Shown: positions 43,701 to 52,486, counted from the stretch's first letter. The stretch is 64,000 bases of DNA from JBHJGS01 sp050331575 (GCA_050331575.1 JBHJGS010000006.1:53276-117275); one strand, 5' to 3'. The notes: a model not told the origin generated them from the letters alone. Numbers and translations: made by a program.

Positions 43701-45117
43701 CGGACAGCTCCTGGAATTGGCGGGGATCGGTGATGCGGCCAGCCACGGCGGCGGCAGCGGCGGTGGCTGGGCTCGCCAGGATGGTGCGCACGCCGGGGCC
43801 CTGGCGGCCGGCGAAATTGCGGTTGGAGGTGGACACGATCAGATCGCCGGGCCGGCCCTTATCACCGTTCATGGCCAAGCACATCGAGCAACCAGGCTCG
43901 CGCCATTCCGCGCCGGCCGCCTGGAACACCTGGTCAAGCCCTTCGTCTTCGGCCGCCTGCTTGACCGCCTTGGAGCCGGGCACGATCAGCACGCGCACGC
44001 CTTCAGCCACCCGGCGGCCCTGAAAAATGCCGGCCGCGGCGCGCAGGTCGGACAAGCGGCCATTGGTGCACGAGCCGATGAACACGCCGTCGATCGGGCG
44101 GCCGAGCAGCGCATCGCCGGCGGCAAAGCCCATATAGTCAAGCGCCTGGCGGGCGTCGGCATTGGTCGGATCCGGCACCCGGCCGGTGATCGCGATGCCG
44201 GTGTCCGTCGCCGCACCCCAGGTGACGGTGGGGCCGACCGCGGCGGCGTCGATCTCGACCTCGGTGTCGAATGCCGCGCCGGAATCGGACGCCAGCGCCA
44301 GCCATCCTTGTGCCGCCTGATCGAACGCCGGTCCGTGCGGCACGTAACGGCGGCCGCGCAGCCAGTCGACCGTCACCCGGTCCGGCGCGATCAGGCCGGC
44401 GCGCGCGCCTGCTTCGATCGACATGTTGCAGATGGTCATACGCGCCTCCATCGGCAGCGCCGTAATCGCCGGGCCGGCATATTCGATGGCATGGCCGGTG
44501 CCGCCGGCAGCCCCGATCTTCGCGATGATCGCCAGGATCAAATCTTTCGGCTCGACACCGGCGCCCAGCTGGCCGGACACGGTGATGCGCATTGTCTTGG
44601 GCTTGGTCTGCAGCAGGCACTGGCTGGCCAGCACATGGCCCACCTCGGTCGTGCCGATGCCAAAGGCCAGCGCGCCGAACGCGCCATGGGTCGCGGTGTG
44701 GCTGTCGCCGCAGACGATGGTCATGCCCGGCTGGGTCAGCCCCAGTTCCGGCCCGATCACATGGACGATTCCTTGATCGGGACTGTCCAACCCGGCCAAT
44801 TCGATGCCGTGGCGCGCGCAATTGGCCTCCAGCGCGTTCACCTGGTTCTGCTGTGCGGTGGTCTCATAAACCGGCCCGGCCCCCGGCGCCCGCGGTGTGG
44901 TCGGGGTGGCATGATCCATGGTGGCGAAGGTCTTGTCCGGCCGGCGCACCGCTAGGCCGCGCTCGGCCAGCATCTGGAAGGCCTGCGGGCTGGTCACCTC
45001 ATGGATCAGATGCCGGTCGATATAGAGCAGATCCGGCGCGCCGGCCTGGCCTTTCTCGACGACATGCGCGTCCCAGAGTTTGTCAACGATCGTGCGCGGC
45101 TCAGACGGCGATGGCAT
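43690..45117 (-). CDS. leuC: 3-Isopropylmalate dehydratase large subunit
   Basis: Aconitase-family [4Fe-4S] subunit that converts 2-isopropylmalate to 3-isopropylmalate. Cluster ligands are visible in FIGSCTNGRLSDLR and the CxxC element GCSMCLAMNGD; the conserved ICGDSHTATHGAFGALAFG motif is present. ATG 45117 gives the usual PRTIVDKLWDAHVV N-terminus and 475 residues; the frame continues 18 codons into ilvE but without a reason to start there. It overlaps ilvE by 17 bases. Confidence 0.96.
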   Translation of the reverse strand: MPSPSEPRTIVDKLWDAHVVEKGQAGAPDLLYIDRHLIHEVTSPQAFQMLAERGLAVRRPDKTFATMDHATPTTPRAPGAGPVYETTAQQNQVNALEANCARHGIELAGLDSPDQGIVHVIGPELGLTQPGMTIVCGDSHTATHGAFGALAFGIGTTEVGHVLASQCLLQTKPKTMRITVSGQLGAGVEPKDLILAIIAKIGAAGGTGHAIEYAGPAITALPMEARMTICNMSIEAGARAGLIAPDRVTVDWLRGRRYVPHGPAFDQAAQGWLALASDSGAAFDTEVEIDAAAVGPTVTWGAATDTGIAITGRVPDPTNADARQALDYMGFAAGDALLGRPIDGVFIGSCTNGRLSDLRAAAGIFQGRRVAEGVRVLIVPGSKAVKQAAEDEGLDQVFQAAGAEWREPGCSMCLAMNGDKGRPGDLIVSTSNRNFAGRQGPGVRTILASPATAAAAAVAGRITDPRQFQELSGAA

Positions 45118-46066
45118 GGGGTCGCTCCGGCATGGCGTGTGGCTGGACCGGCTGCAGCCAACCCCAATCATCGCGGCTGCTGCCGTCGAACAGGCCGAAG
45201 AAGCGATCCTGCAGCAGCTTGGTCACCGGGCCCGGCCCCGCCGCCCGTGTCGGCCGCCCGTCCACCGAGCGGATCGGCGTGATTTCCGCGGCCGTACCGG
45301 TGAAGAACAGCTCATCTGCCAGGTACAGCAGCTCGCGCGGCAGGGCATGCTCGATCACCTCCAGCCCCTCGCGCTGGGCCAGCTTGATCACGCTGTCGCG
45401 GGTGATGCCCTGCAGAATGGAGGAGCCGGCCGGCGGTGTCATCAGCCGACCATCCTTGACGATGAACAGATTCTCCCCGGCACCCTCGGACAGGCGGCCG
45501 TCCACGCCCAGCGCGATGCCTTCGGCAAAGCCGCGTGTCTTGGCTTCCTTCGACACCAGATAGCCGGACAGATAATTGCCGCCCGCCTTGGCGCCGGCCG
45601 GGATGGTGTTCGGCGCCACCCGCGTCCAGGACGACACGCACACGTCCACGCCGTGCAGCCGGCCCGCCTCGCCCAGATAGGCGCCCCAGGGGAAGGCGGC
45701 GATGTAGATCTCAATCGGCGTGTCGGCGGAGGGCACCACGCCGATGGATCCATAACCGGTGAAGGCGATCGGCCGCAGATAAGCGCTGGACAAGCCATTC
45801 TCGCGCACCAGCCGGTTGCACGCTTCCACCAGCGTGTCCTCATCGAACGGCAGGGCAATGCCGTAGATGCGTGCGCTGTCGTGCAGCCGGGCGATATGCT
45901 CGCGCAGGCGAAAGCCGCACGGGCCACGATGGGTGTCATAGACCCGAATGCCCTCAAACAGAGAGGTGCCGTAATGCAGCGCATGGGTCAGCACATGCAC
46001 GGTGGCGTCGGCCCATCGGATCATCTCGCCGTTGCGCCAGATATAGTCAGTGGCTTGAATACTCAT
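45101..46066 (-). CDS. ilvE: Branched-chain amino acid aminotransferase
   Basis: PLP enzyme of fold type IV that makes leucine, isoleucine and valine from their keto acids. The cofactor lysine is Lys160 in IPAGAKAGGNYLSG, and the motifs HALHYGTSLFEGIR and EGAGENLFIV are standard for class I IlvE. The 321-residue protein has a Pro-rich C-terminal tail of about 20 residues that is slightly longer than usual. It lies within the ilv-leu operon between leuA and leuC. Confidence 0.95.
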   Translation of the reverse strand: MSIQATDYIWRNGEMIRWADATVHVLTHALHYGTSLFEGIRVYDTHRGPCGFRLREHIARLHDSARIYGIALPFDEDTLVEACNRLVRENGLSSAYLRPIAFTGYGSIGVVPSADTPIEIYIAAFPWGAYLGEAGRLHGVDVCVSSWTRVAPNTIPAGAKAGGNYLSGYLVSKEAKTRGFAEGIALGVDGRLSEGAGENLFIVKDGRLMTPPAGSSILQGITRDSVIKLAQREGLEVIEHALPRELLYLADELFFTGTAAEITPIRSVDGRPTRAAGPGPVTKLLQDRFFGLFDGSSRDDWGWLQPVQPHAMPERPHAIAV

Positions 46067-46084
46067 CTCAGTGTCTCCGAAGGA

Positions 46085-47671
46085 TCAGGCGGCGGCGGCC
46101 GCGCGGTTGTCGGCAGCCGCGCGCCGTCGGCGCACGGTCCGGGCATTGTTGAGCGCGTCGATATAGGCGCTGACACAGGCGGGCACGACGTCGCGAGCGC
46201 GCGCCCGGCCGGTATAGAAGGCGCCCTCGACATCGACGGTGATCTGCACGGACACGTCGGCGCCTTGACCGTCGGCGGCAGGCTGGTCGGGCTCGGCGGC
46301 GAAATAATGCAGGTCCAGCGCCTCAACCCGCGCCTCCAGCTCCAGGATCTGGCTGACCGCCCGGAACGCGGCGTCCAGCGCCCCGGGGGCCGCGGCCAGG
46401 TCGCAGATGCGGCCGCGCTCGGTATGGTCCAGCTCCACCCGGGCCACGGGTTGCGAGGCTGCATGCAGTGCGGAGCGGATCTCCAGCCGCGCCAGGTTCC
46501 ACAGATTGGCGGGGATGCCGTCGTCCAGCGCGGTGAGGATCGCTTCAAGCGCGCCGTCGTCGATGATGCGGCCATCATCGGCCTCCGCCTTCAGGCGCTG
46601 AAAGGCGATGCCCAGCTGGTCCTCGCTGAGCTGAAAGCCCAGATCGGCGGCGCGGGCGGCAAGCGCATGGCGACCGGAATGCTTGCCCAGGATCAGCGCG
46701 CTGCCGTCCCGGCCGATATCCTCCGGCGTCATGATTTCGTAGGTGGCCCGATTGGCCAGCACGCCGTGCTGATGGATGCCCGCCTCATGGGCGAAGGCAT
46801 TGGCGCCGACCACCGGCTTGTTGCGCGCCACGCCGATATTGGTGAGCTTGGACAGCGTGCGCGTGGCCGCCATGATCTGGCGGGTCTCGATGTTTGTTTC
46901 CAGGCCGAAATGATCGGCGCGGGTCTTCAGCGCCATCACCGCATCCTCCAGCGCGCAATTGCCCGCGCGTTCGCCGATGCCATTGACGGTGCATTCGATC
47001 TGGGCGGCCCCGGCGCGGGCCGCGGCCAGCGAATTGGCCACCGCCATGCCCAAATCATTATGGCAATGCGCGGAGAAGATGGCGTCGGCGGGCCGGTCGA
47101 CCTGCGCGATCAGCTGGCTGAACAGATCGTGGATCTCGTCCGGGGTGGTATAGCCCACCGTGTCCGGCACATTGAGGATGCGCGCGCCGGCGGCCGCGGC
47201 AGTCGACAGCGCCTCGACCAGAAAATCCCGTTCCGTGCGGATGGCGTCCTCGGCGGAGAATTCCACCTCGTCGAACAGTTCGCGGGCGCGTGCGACCTCC
47301 TGGCCGATGCGCGCCAGCACCTCTGACCGGCTCAGGTGCAGCTTGGCCTCGCGGTGCAGCGGGCTGGTGCCCAGAAAGATGTGGATGCGCCGGCGTCGGG
47401 CGGGTTTCAGCGCCTGGAAGGCGGCCAGAATGTCGCCTTTGGCCGCGCGCGACAAAGAGCAGATGACCGGCCCCTCGATCTCTTGGGCGATCCGTTCGAT
47501 GGCGGCGGCATCGCCGGGGGAGGCGGCGGCAAAGCCCGCTTCGATCACATCGACGCGCAAGGCCGCCAAGGCGCGCGCCATGCGCAGCTTGGCCTCGCCG
47601 GTCATGGAATAGCCCGGTGCCTGCTCCCCGTCCCGCAAGGTGGTGTCAAAGATGGCGATGCGTCGGGTCAT
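46085..47671 (-). CDS. leuA: 2-Isopropylmalate synthase
   Basis: First committed step of leucine synthesis: condenses acetyl-CoA and 2-oxoisovalerate. The 528-residue protein has the DRE-TIM barrel start IFDTTLRDGEQAPGYSM, the HCHNDLGMAVANSL metal motif and the C-terminal LeuA allosteric domain (about 395-510) that senses leucine. A short Ala/Arg-rich tail ends the chain. It overlaps ilvM by four bases. Confidence 0.96.
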   Translation of the reverse strand: MTRRIAIFDTTLRDGEQAPGYSMTGEAKLRMARALAALRVDVIEAGFAAASPGDAAAIERIAQEIEGPVICSLSRAAKGDILAAFQALKPARRRRIHIFLGTSPLHREAKLHLSRSEVLARIGQEVARARELFDEVEFSAEDAIRTERDFLVEALSTAAAAGARILNVPDTVGYTTPDEIHDLFSQLIAQVDRPADAIFSAHCHNDLGMAVANSLAAARAGAAQIECTVNGIGERAGNCALEDAVMALKTRADHFGLETNIETRQIMAATRTLSKLTNIGVARNKPVVGANAFAHEAGIHQHGVLANRATYEIMTPEDIGRDGSALILGKHSGRHALAARAADLGFQLSEDQLGIAFQRLKAEADDGRIIDDGALEAILTALDDGIPANLWNLARLEIRSALHAASQPVARVELDHTERGRICDLAAAPGALDAAFRAVSQILELEARVEALDLHYFAAEPDQPAADGQGADVSVQITVDVEGAFYTGRARARDVVPACVSAYIDALNNARTVRRRRAAADNRAAAAA

Positions 47672-47928
47672 GCCGCCGCCTCGACCGGTTTGGCGACGGG
47701 AGCGACGCCTTGGACCCCATGCACCCGCTCAATCTGGGCGGTCAGCACCTCCAGGCGTCGGTCGGCATCGCGCGGCTGAATGTCCAGATGCAGGCGCGAG
47801 GGGGCATCGCTTTGGCCGCGGTCCATCTGCAGGCCAAGCACGCAGAAACCGCGCCGCTCGATCAGGCCCAAGAGCCGGACCAGCGCACCATCGCCCAAAG
47901 CAAAATCGATCACCAACTGTTCGGTCAT
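47668..47928 (-). CDS. ilvM: Acetolactate synthase small subunit, IlvM-type ACT protein
   Basis: Regulatory subunit of the acetohydroxyacid synthase encoded just upstream. It is only 86 residues, a single ACT domain (about 1-75: LIDFALGDGALVRLLGLIERRGF near the start), like enteric IlvM and unlike the about 160-residue IlvH/IlvN type found in most Alphaproteobacteria. It starts one base after the ilvG stop and overlaps leuA by four. Confidence 0.88.
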   Translation of the reverse strand: MTEQLVIDFALGDGALVRLLGLIERRGFCVLGLQMDRGQSDAPSRLHLDIQPRDADRRLEVLTAQIERVHGVQGVAPVAKPVEAAA

Positions 47929-47929
47929 G

Positions 47930-49630
47930 TCACGCCTCCATCATCTCGGCATTGGACTTGCCCGGCGGCACCAGCGGCCAGACATTTTCGCGGGGGTCGA
48001 TGCGCACATGCATCAAGATGGGCCCGGTTGCGGCCAGCAGTCGGGCAATCGCGGCGGGCTGATCGGCGCGCCGGTCCAGCGTGAAGGCCTCGATGCCGAA
48101 GGCCCGCGCCAGCTCCGCGAAATCCGGATTGTCGTACAGATCCACTTCAGAAAAGTTTCCATCGTAGAACAGTTCCTGCCACTGACGCACCAGGCCCAGC
48201 TGGGAATTGTCCAACAGCACGATCTTCAGGGGCAGGCGATAGCGCCGCAGCGTCGCCAGTTCCTGGATGTTCATCATAATCGAGCCGTCGCCGGTGACGG
48301 TGACCACGCAGGCATCCGGCTCCGCCTTCAAGGCGCCGATGCCGGCGGGAATGCCATAGCCCATGGCGCCCAGACCCGCGCTGGTCAGATGCGCCTGTGG
48401 CCGGGCAAAGCGGCAATGCTGGGCCACCCACATCTGATGCTGGCCGACATCGCAGGTGGCGATGAAGCGATCCCCGGCGGCCTCGGAGATCTGCTTCAAC
48501 AGGGCCGGGGCAAAAATACCGCCGCCGGGTGCGTCATACCGGGCGGCGTGGGTTTGGGCGTTGGCATGGCAGCTGGCGCGCCAAGCCTCGATCTGCGGCG
48601 GGCGCGGCGTCAAGGCGGTCAGACAGCGGCCGATATCGCCGGCCAAGGCCACATCGGCCCGGCGCAGCTTGGAGATTTCCGCGCGGTCGCCGTCCAGATG
48701 GATCACCCGGGCGTTCGGGGCAAAGCCGTCCAGCCGGCCGGTCGCCCGATCGTCGAAGCGCGCACCGATGCAGATCAGCAGATCGCTGTCCTGGACCGCC
48801 TGATTGGCCGCGCGGCTGCCATGCATGCCCAACATGCCCAGAAAGTCCGGCCAGTCGGTCGGCAGGGCGCCCAGGCCCTTCAAGGTTGCCACCGCCGGGA
48901 TGCGGGTGTGCGCGGCAAAGGCGCGGAGCGGCTGTTCCGCCCCGGCAATCGCCACGCCGCCGCCGATATAGAGGATCGGGCGCTCCGACGCCTCGATCAG
49001 CGCGCGCGCCGCGGCGATGTCCTCAGCCCCGCCGCAGGGCAATTGCGCGGGCACCATGGCGCGTGCCGGGGCCGTCATGGGTCCCTGCGCCTGCAGCACA
49101 TCCTTCGGCAGGTCGATCAGCACCGGACCCGGGCGGCCGGAGATCGCCAATTCGAAGGCCTCGGCCACCACCGCCTCGATCTCCTCAGCCCGGCGCACCA
49201 CGAACCCGTGCTTCACGATCGGCAGGGTGATGCCGAAAATATCGGTTTCCTGAAACGCGTCGGTGCCCATCAGCGTGGTCGGCACCTGGCCGGTGATCGC
49301 CACCATCGGCACGGAGTCCATATGCGCGTTGGCAATCCCGGTGACCAGATTGGTCGCCCCGGGCCCGGAGGTGGCCAGGCACACGCCGACCCGGCCGGTA
49401 ACCCGCGCATAGGCGTCCGCGGCGAAGGCGGCAGCTTGTTCGTGGCGCACCAGAATATGCGTCAGCGCGGAGGCCGGCAGGGCATCGTAAACCGGCATGA
49501 TCGCCCCGCCAGGATAGCCGAACACATGGGTGACGCCCTGCGCCTCCAAGGCGGCGACCAGGCGGCTGGCACCGGTGATCGGGCGGCGCTCCGGGGCAGC
49601 GGCGGTGGCGGTGGCGGCAAGGCTGGCCAT
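47930..49630 (-). CDS. ilvG: Acetolactate synthase large subunit, IlvG-type
   Basis: ThDP and FAD enzyme that makes acetolactate or acetohydroxybutyrate. The 566-residue protein has catalytic Glu64 (LVRHEQAAAFAADAYAR), the FAD-binding middle domain, and the ThDP/Mg motif GDGSIMMNIQELATL followed by LLDNSQLGLVRQWQ. Pairing with a short IlvM-type subunit suggests the IlvG (AHAS II) class. It lies 11 bases downstream of ilvC. Confidence 0.95.
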   Translation of the reverse strand: MASLAATATAAAPERRPITGASRLVAALEAQGVTHVFGYPGGAIMPVYDALPASALTHILVRHEQAAAFAADAYARVTGRVGVCLATSGPGATNLVTGIANAHMDSVPMVAITGQVPTTLMGTDAFQETDIFGITLPIVKHGFVVRRAEEIEAVVAEAFELAISGRPGPVLIDLPKDVLQAQGPMTAPARAMVPAQLPCGGAEDIAAARALIEASERPILYIGGGVAIAGAEQPLRAFAAHTRIPAVATLKGLGALPTDWPDFLGMLGMHGSRAANQAVQDSDLLICIGARFDDRATGRLDGFAPNARVIHLDGDRAEISKLRRADVALAGDIGRCLTALTPRPPQIEAWRASCHANAQTHAARYDAPGGGIFAPALLKQISEAAGDRFIATCDVGQHQMWVAQHCRFARPQAHLTSAGLGAMGYGIPAGIGALKAEPDACVVTVTGDGSIMMNIQELATLRRYRLPLKIVLLDNSQLGLVRQWQELFYDGNFSEVDLYDNPDFAELARAFGIEAFTLDRRADQPAAIARLLAATGPILMHVRIDPRENVWPLVPPGKSNAEMMEA

Positions 49631-49641
49631 GGCGAAGCTCC

Positions 49642-50658
49642 TTATTCGGCCGCTTGGGCAGCCGGTTTCGGCTGCGCCAGCCAGGCCATGCGCGATCGCA
49701 AGGACTGCCCGGTGGTTTCGATGGGATGGCTGAGCTTGGCGTCCAGCTTGGCCTGATAGTCGCGCTTGCCGCCCTCATTCTCGGCGATCCAGGCCTCGGC
49801 AAAGCGGCCCGAGCGGATCTGCTCCAGGATCTCGGCCATGCGCGCGCGGGTTTCCTGGTTGATCACCTTGCCGCCCGCGGTCAGGTCGCCGTAGGTGGCG
49901 GTCTCGGAGATGAATTGGTGCATGCGCGCAAAGCCGCCCTCGTAGAGCAGATCAACGATCAGCTTCAACTCGTGCAGGCATTCAAAATAGGCGATTTCCG
50001 GGGCGTAGCCAGCCTCGGTCAGGGTTTCGAAGCCAGCCTTCACCAGTTCCGTCGCCCCGCCGCACAAGATCGCCTGTTCGCCGAACAGATCGGTCTCGGT
50101 CTCTTCTGCGAAGTTGGTTTCAATGGCCCCGGCGCGGGTGCCGCCCAGGCCGAAGGCATAGGCCAGCGCGCGCGCCTGCGCCTTGCCGGTGGCGTCTTGG
50201 TGGGTGGCGATCAGGCAGGGCACCCCGCGGCCGATCTCAAATTCCCGGCGCACCAGATCGCCCGGTCCCTTCGGCGCCACCAGGATCGTGTCGATCTGAG
50301 ACGGCGGGGCGATCTGGCCGAAATGGATGGAGAAGCCATGGGCCAGCAACAGCGCATCGCCCGGCGCCAGATGGGGCGCGATGGCGTCTTCGAAGATCGC
50401 CTTGTGGCTCATATCAGGGGTCAGCAGGGCGATCAGCCGCGCGGCCTGAGCGGCCTCGGCGATCCCGATCGGCTGAAATTCGTCGGCCCGGGCGCGGGTC
50501 TCGGAGCTGCCGCCGGGCCGGGCGCCGATGATCACCTCAAAGCCACTGTCGCGCAAATTGCGCGCATGCGCGCGGCCCTGGCTGCCATAGCCGATAATCG
50601 CGATGGGCCCGTCAATGCTGCTGCGGTCGGCATCCTGGTCGCTGAAAATTCGTGTCAT
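49642..50658 (-). CDS. ilvC: Ketol-acid reductoisomerase, class I
   Basis: NADP- and Mg-dependent enzyme that isomerises and reduces acetolactate to dihydroxyisovalerate. The 338-residue short form has the Rossmann motif IIGYGSQGRAHARNLRDSG near residues 22-40 and a single knotted C-terminal domain containing the metal-binding FAEETETDLFGEQ region. First structural gene of the ilv-leu operon; the attenuator ends 33 bases before its ATG. Confidence 0.96.
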   Translation of the reverse strand: MTRIFSDQDADRSSIDGPIAIIGYGSQGRAHARNLRDSGFEVIIGARPGGSSETRARADEFQPIGIAEAAQAARLIALLTPDMSHKAIFEDAIAPHLAPGDALLLAHGFSIHFGQIAPPSQIDTILVAPKGPGDLVRREFEIGRGVPCLIATHQDATGKAQARALAYAFGLGGTRAGAIETNFAEETETDLFGEQAILCGGATELVKAGFETLTEAGYAPEIAYFECLHELKLIVDLLYEGGFARMHQFISETATYGDLTAGGKVINQETRARMAEILEQIRSGRFAEAWIAENEGGKRDYQAKLDAKLSHPIETTGQSLRSRMAWLAQPKPAAQAAE

Positions 50659-50690
50659 GCTTTCGGTCCTTCGTGTCGCTTTTGGTCAAA

Positions 50691-50721
50691 GAAAAACCCC
50701 GCTCCCTGGTGGGGAGCGGGG
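50691..50721 (-). terminator. Attenuator terminator of the ilv-leu operon
   Basis: On the minus strand CCCCGCTCCC, loop CACCA, GGGAGCGGGG, then TTTTTC: a perfect 10-bp GC-rich stem followed by a T-run. It lies between the leader peptide stop and ilvC, where only a regulated terminator makes sense. Confidence 0.92.
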
Positions 50722-50782
50722 CTTGCTGTCTGGTCTTGGTCGTGACCGTCAGGCAGGCGCTGCCGCTCCCCCATGGCGGGGG
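50697..50782 (-). promoter_or_regulatory. Mutually exclusive hairpins of the ilv-leu attenuator
   Basis: Four pairing segments appear in transcription order on the minus strand: 1, CCCCC (50782-50778); 2, GGGGGAGCGG (50772-50763); 3, CCCCGCTCCCC (50721-50711); 4, GGGAGCGGGG (50706-50697). Segments 1:2 and 3:4 (terminator) can form together; 2:3 (nine pairs, GGGGAGCGG with CCGCTCCCC) is the antiterminator. A ribosome stalled in the Leu/Val codons would cover segment 1 and favour 2:3. Confidence 0.85.
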
Positions 50783-50865
50783 ACCAGAAGGACGACGACG
50801 ACAAGAAGCAGGGCCGGCAGCGGGAGCCGTTCCTTGCTCAACAATGTCGTCAGCCCTGCCAGCAT
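50749..50865 (-). CDS. ilvL: Leu/Val-rich leader peptide of the ilv-leu operon
   Basis: A 38-codon reading frame starting ATG 50865 and ending TGA 50749. It encodes ten consecutive branched-chain residues (LLLVVVVLLV) at codons 19-28 (50811-50782), with further leucines at codons 2, 5, 8, 9, 14 and 16. The codon run sits directly before the first attenuator stem. Charging levels of Leu and Val tRNAs would thus set ribosome position and control readthrough into ilvC. A GGGATGGA stretch about 8-15 bases upstream may be its ribosome site. No isoleucine codons are present, so isoleucine is probably not sensed. Confidence 0.88.
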   Translation of the reverse strand: MLAGLTTLLSKERLPLPALLLVVVVLLVPRHGGAAAPA

Positions 50866-51045
50866 GACGTGTCCATCCCAATGTAGCCGACGCCGAACCG
50901 CGCCAACCGGTGAATCCGTTCGCCTGACTGCGCAATAAACGCAAAGCCAATGGCGTCGTTACGGTGGAAACTTAGCGGCTAGGCTGCTGCGGCGCAACCA
51001 AAAATCGTCGACGGTTTTGAGAAAGTTTCGTGACACGCGTTGAAA

Positions 51046-51639
51046 TCAGTCATCCGCGGCGATGTGGCTTGCCGCCAGCTGCGCCAGCGCCTGTGTCTGC
51101 GCGGGCGCGTCCATGACCGACTCCAGCTTGCCGTCGCTGCGCAGGCCGACCAGCCCATGCACCAACGCCCAGGCGGCCAGAGCGGTGTCTTTGCTGCCCG
51201 CAGCACGGTGAAGCCGGGCAAAGGCTTCGGCTGCGGCCGCGGCCAGGGCGGGATCCTCGATCCGATCCTGGCCGGTGCGGAACATCAACCGATACAGGCC
51301 CGGATGTGCGGCGCCAAAGCCCAGATAGGCCCGCGCCAAGGCCGCCAGCCGGTCTCGGCGGGATGCCCCAGTTTCCGCGGTTTCCGCGTCCAGGGCAGCG
51401 GTCAGGGTGTCAAATCCGCGCGTTGCCAGGGCCGTCAGCAGGGCCTGTTTGGTGGGAAAATGCGCAAGCGGGGCGGTTGCACTCACTCCCAGGGCCTGCG
51501 CCAGCCCGCGCACGCTGGGATTCCGTTCCGGCTCGGCCTGCAGCGCTGCCTCCGCCGCGCGCAGCAGCGCCGCGCGCAGATCGCCATGGTGATAGGGGCG
51601 CGATCTGTCGCCGGATCTGTCGCTGGATATGGGAGGCAT
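51046..51639 (-). CDS. TetR/AcrR-family repressor with WHG-type C-terminal domain
   Basis: One-component regulator of 197 residues. The helix-turn-helix region lies near residues 15-60 (YHHGDLRAALLRAAEAAL, then VRGLAQALGVSATAPLAHFPTKQAL). The C-terminal ligand domain contains AWALVHGLVGL, the WHG signature. I start at ATG 51639, where the HTH-compatible N-terminus begins. The target is unclear; the ilv-leu leader is downstream on the same strand, the secreted-protein gene upstream. Confidence 0.88.
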   Translation of the reverse strand: MPPISSDRSGDRSRPYHHGDLRAALLRAAEAALQAEPERNPSVRGLAQALGVSATAPLAHFPTKQALLTALATRGFDTLTAALDAETAETGASRRDRLAALARAYLGFGAAHPGLYRLMFRTGQDRIEDPALAAAAAEAFARLHRAAGSKDTALAAWALVHGLVGLRSDGKLESVMDAPAQTQALAQLAASHIAADD

Positions 51640-51728
51640 GCCGATTTCCCGCCGCTCTTGAAGGGCCTTTCCCAAGGCCTTCAAGATAGACCCATCGGGC
51701 CCGGATCGGCAAAGAGACCTCGGACCCC

Positions 51729-51770
51729 GGGGCGGCGGGACAGACGGGGCGGCGGGACAGACGGGGCGGC
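51729..51770. repeat. 17-bp tandem repeat upstream of the TetR gene
   Basis: GGGGCGGCGGGACAGAC occurs twice without change (51729-51745, 51746-51762), followed by the first eight bases of a third unit. It lies 90 bases upstream of the TetR start, in the 154-base gap before the secreted-protein gene. Confidence 0.85.
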
Positions 51771-51793
51771 TCACCAGGACCGCCGGATCCTGC

Positions 51794-52486
51794 TTACCGG
51801 CACTGCGCCTTGCCCTGTTCCACGGCATATTTGGTGCGGCCGATGCTCCAGCGGCCTTGACGGATGGCGTTGAGATAGAAGCTTTGCTGACTGCCGTCGG
51901 GATTGGTCAGCATGAGCATCTGGCCTTGCGGGCTGTTTTGCACCTGCCAGCGGCCGGCGCTTCTGGCGGTGTGCGCCATACCCGCCCAACTGTCGTTCAT
52001 CTGATACTCCGAATTATAGTCGCCACCGACCGACAGCGAGCCTTCGGAGGAGCGGTGGAAGACATTGTTCGGGCACAGATGGATATAGCCGGACGACCCG
52101 CCGGTGGCGCCGGAGAAGATGCTCGGCGAATAGACCCAAAAGATGCGCAGGCCGGCGAGACCGCCGCCTCCGCCACCGCCTGGTGCCTGCTGCGGCGCGG
52201 CCTGCGGCTGGCGTTGCGGCTGTGGTGCTGTTTGCCCCGGCGGCATTGGCTGGCCGTTGGGCAGGCGCGGCGGTCCGCCATAGACATTGGCCACCGGCGG
52301 CTCGCCGACACGCCCGAAATTGCCGATCTGGTCGATATAATAGGCGCCCGGCGGCAGACCATACCATTGCAGCATCTGCTGGGTCTGCGGATCGACCGGC
52401 TGGCCGTTGACGGTGTAGGCCGGACCTTGCGCCGCCGCCGGCACGGCCAGCGCCAACAGGCTCCACATCAGCAGCAGGCGGATCAT
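51794..52486 (-). CDS. Secreted protein of unknown function with Pro/Gln/Gly linker
   Basis: A 230-residue exported protein: signal peptide (1-19, ending AAAQ), an N-terminal segment (about 20-75) with TVNGQPVDPQTQQMLQWYG, a Pro/Gln-rich linker, a run of seven glycines near residue 107, and a C-terminal domain (about 112-230) with two cysteines (IHLCPNNVFH and the C-terminal KAQCR) that could form a disulfide. The C-terminal pattern with SAGRWQVQN and QQSFYLN looks like a small beta-sandwich or lipocalin-like fold. I do not recognise a named family. Confidence 0.7.
   Translation of the reverse strand: MIRLLLMWSLLALAVPAAAQGPAYTVNGQPVDPQTQQMLQWYGLPPGAYYIDQIGNFGRVGEPPVANVYGGPPRLPNGQPMPPGQTAPQPQRQPQAAPQQAPGGGGGGGLAGLRIFWVYSPSIFSGATGGSSGYIHLCPNNVFHRSSEGSLSVGGDYNSEYQMNDSWAGMAHTARSAGRWQVQNSPQGQMLMLTNPDGSQQSFYLNAIRQGRWSIGRTKYAVEQGKAQCR

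Noticed and set aside
45080..49756. Several 500-750-codon plus-strand frames opposite leuC, leuA and ilvG
   Set aside because: All are antisense to unmistakable biosynthetic genes and show shadow-type composition.
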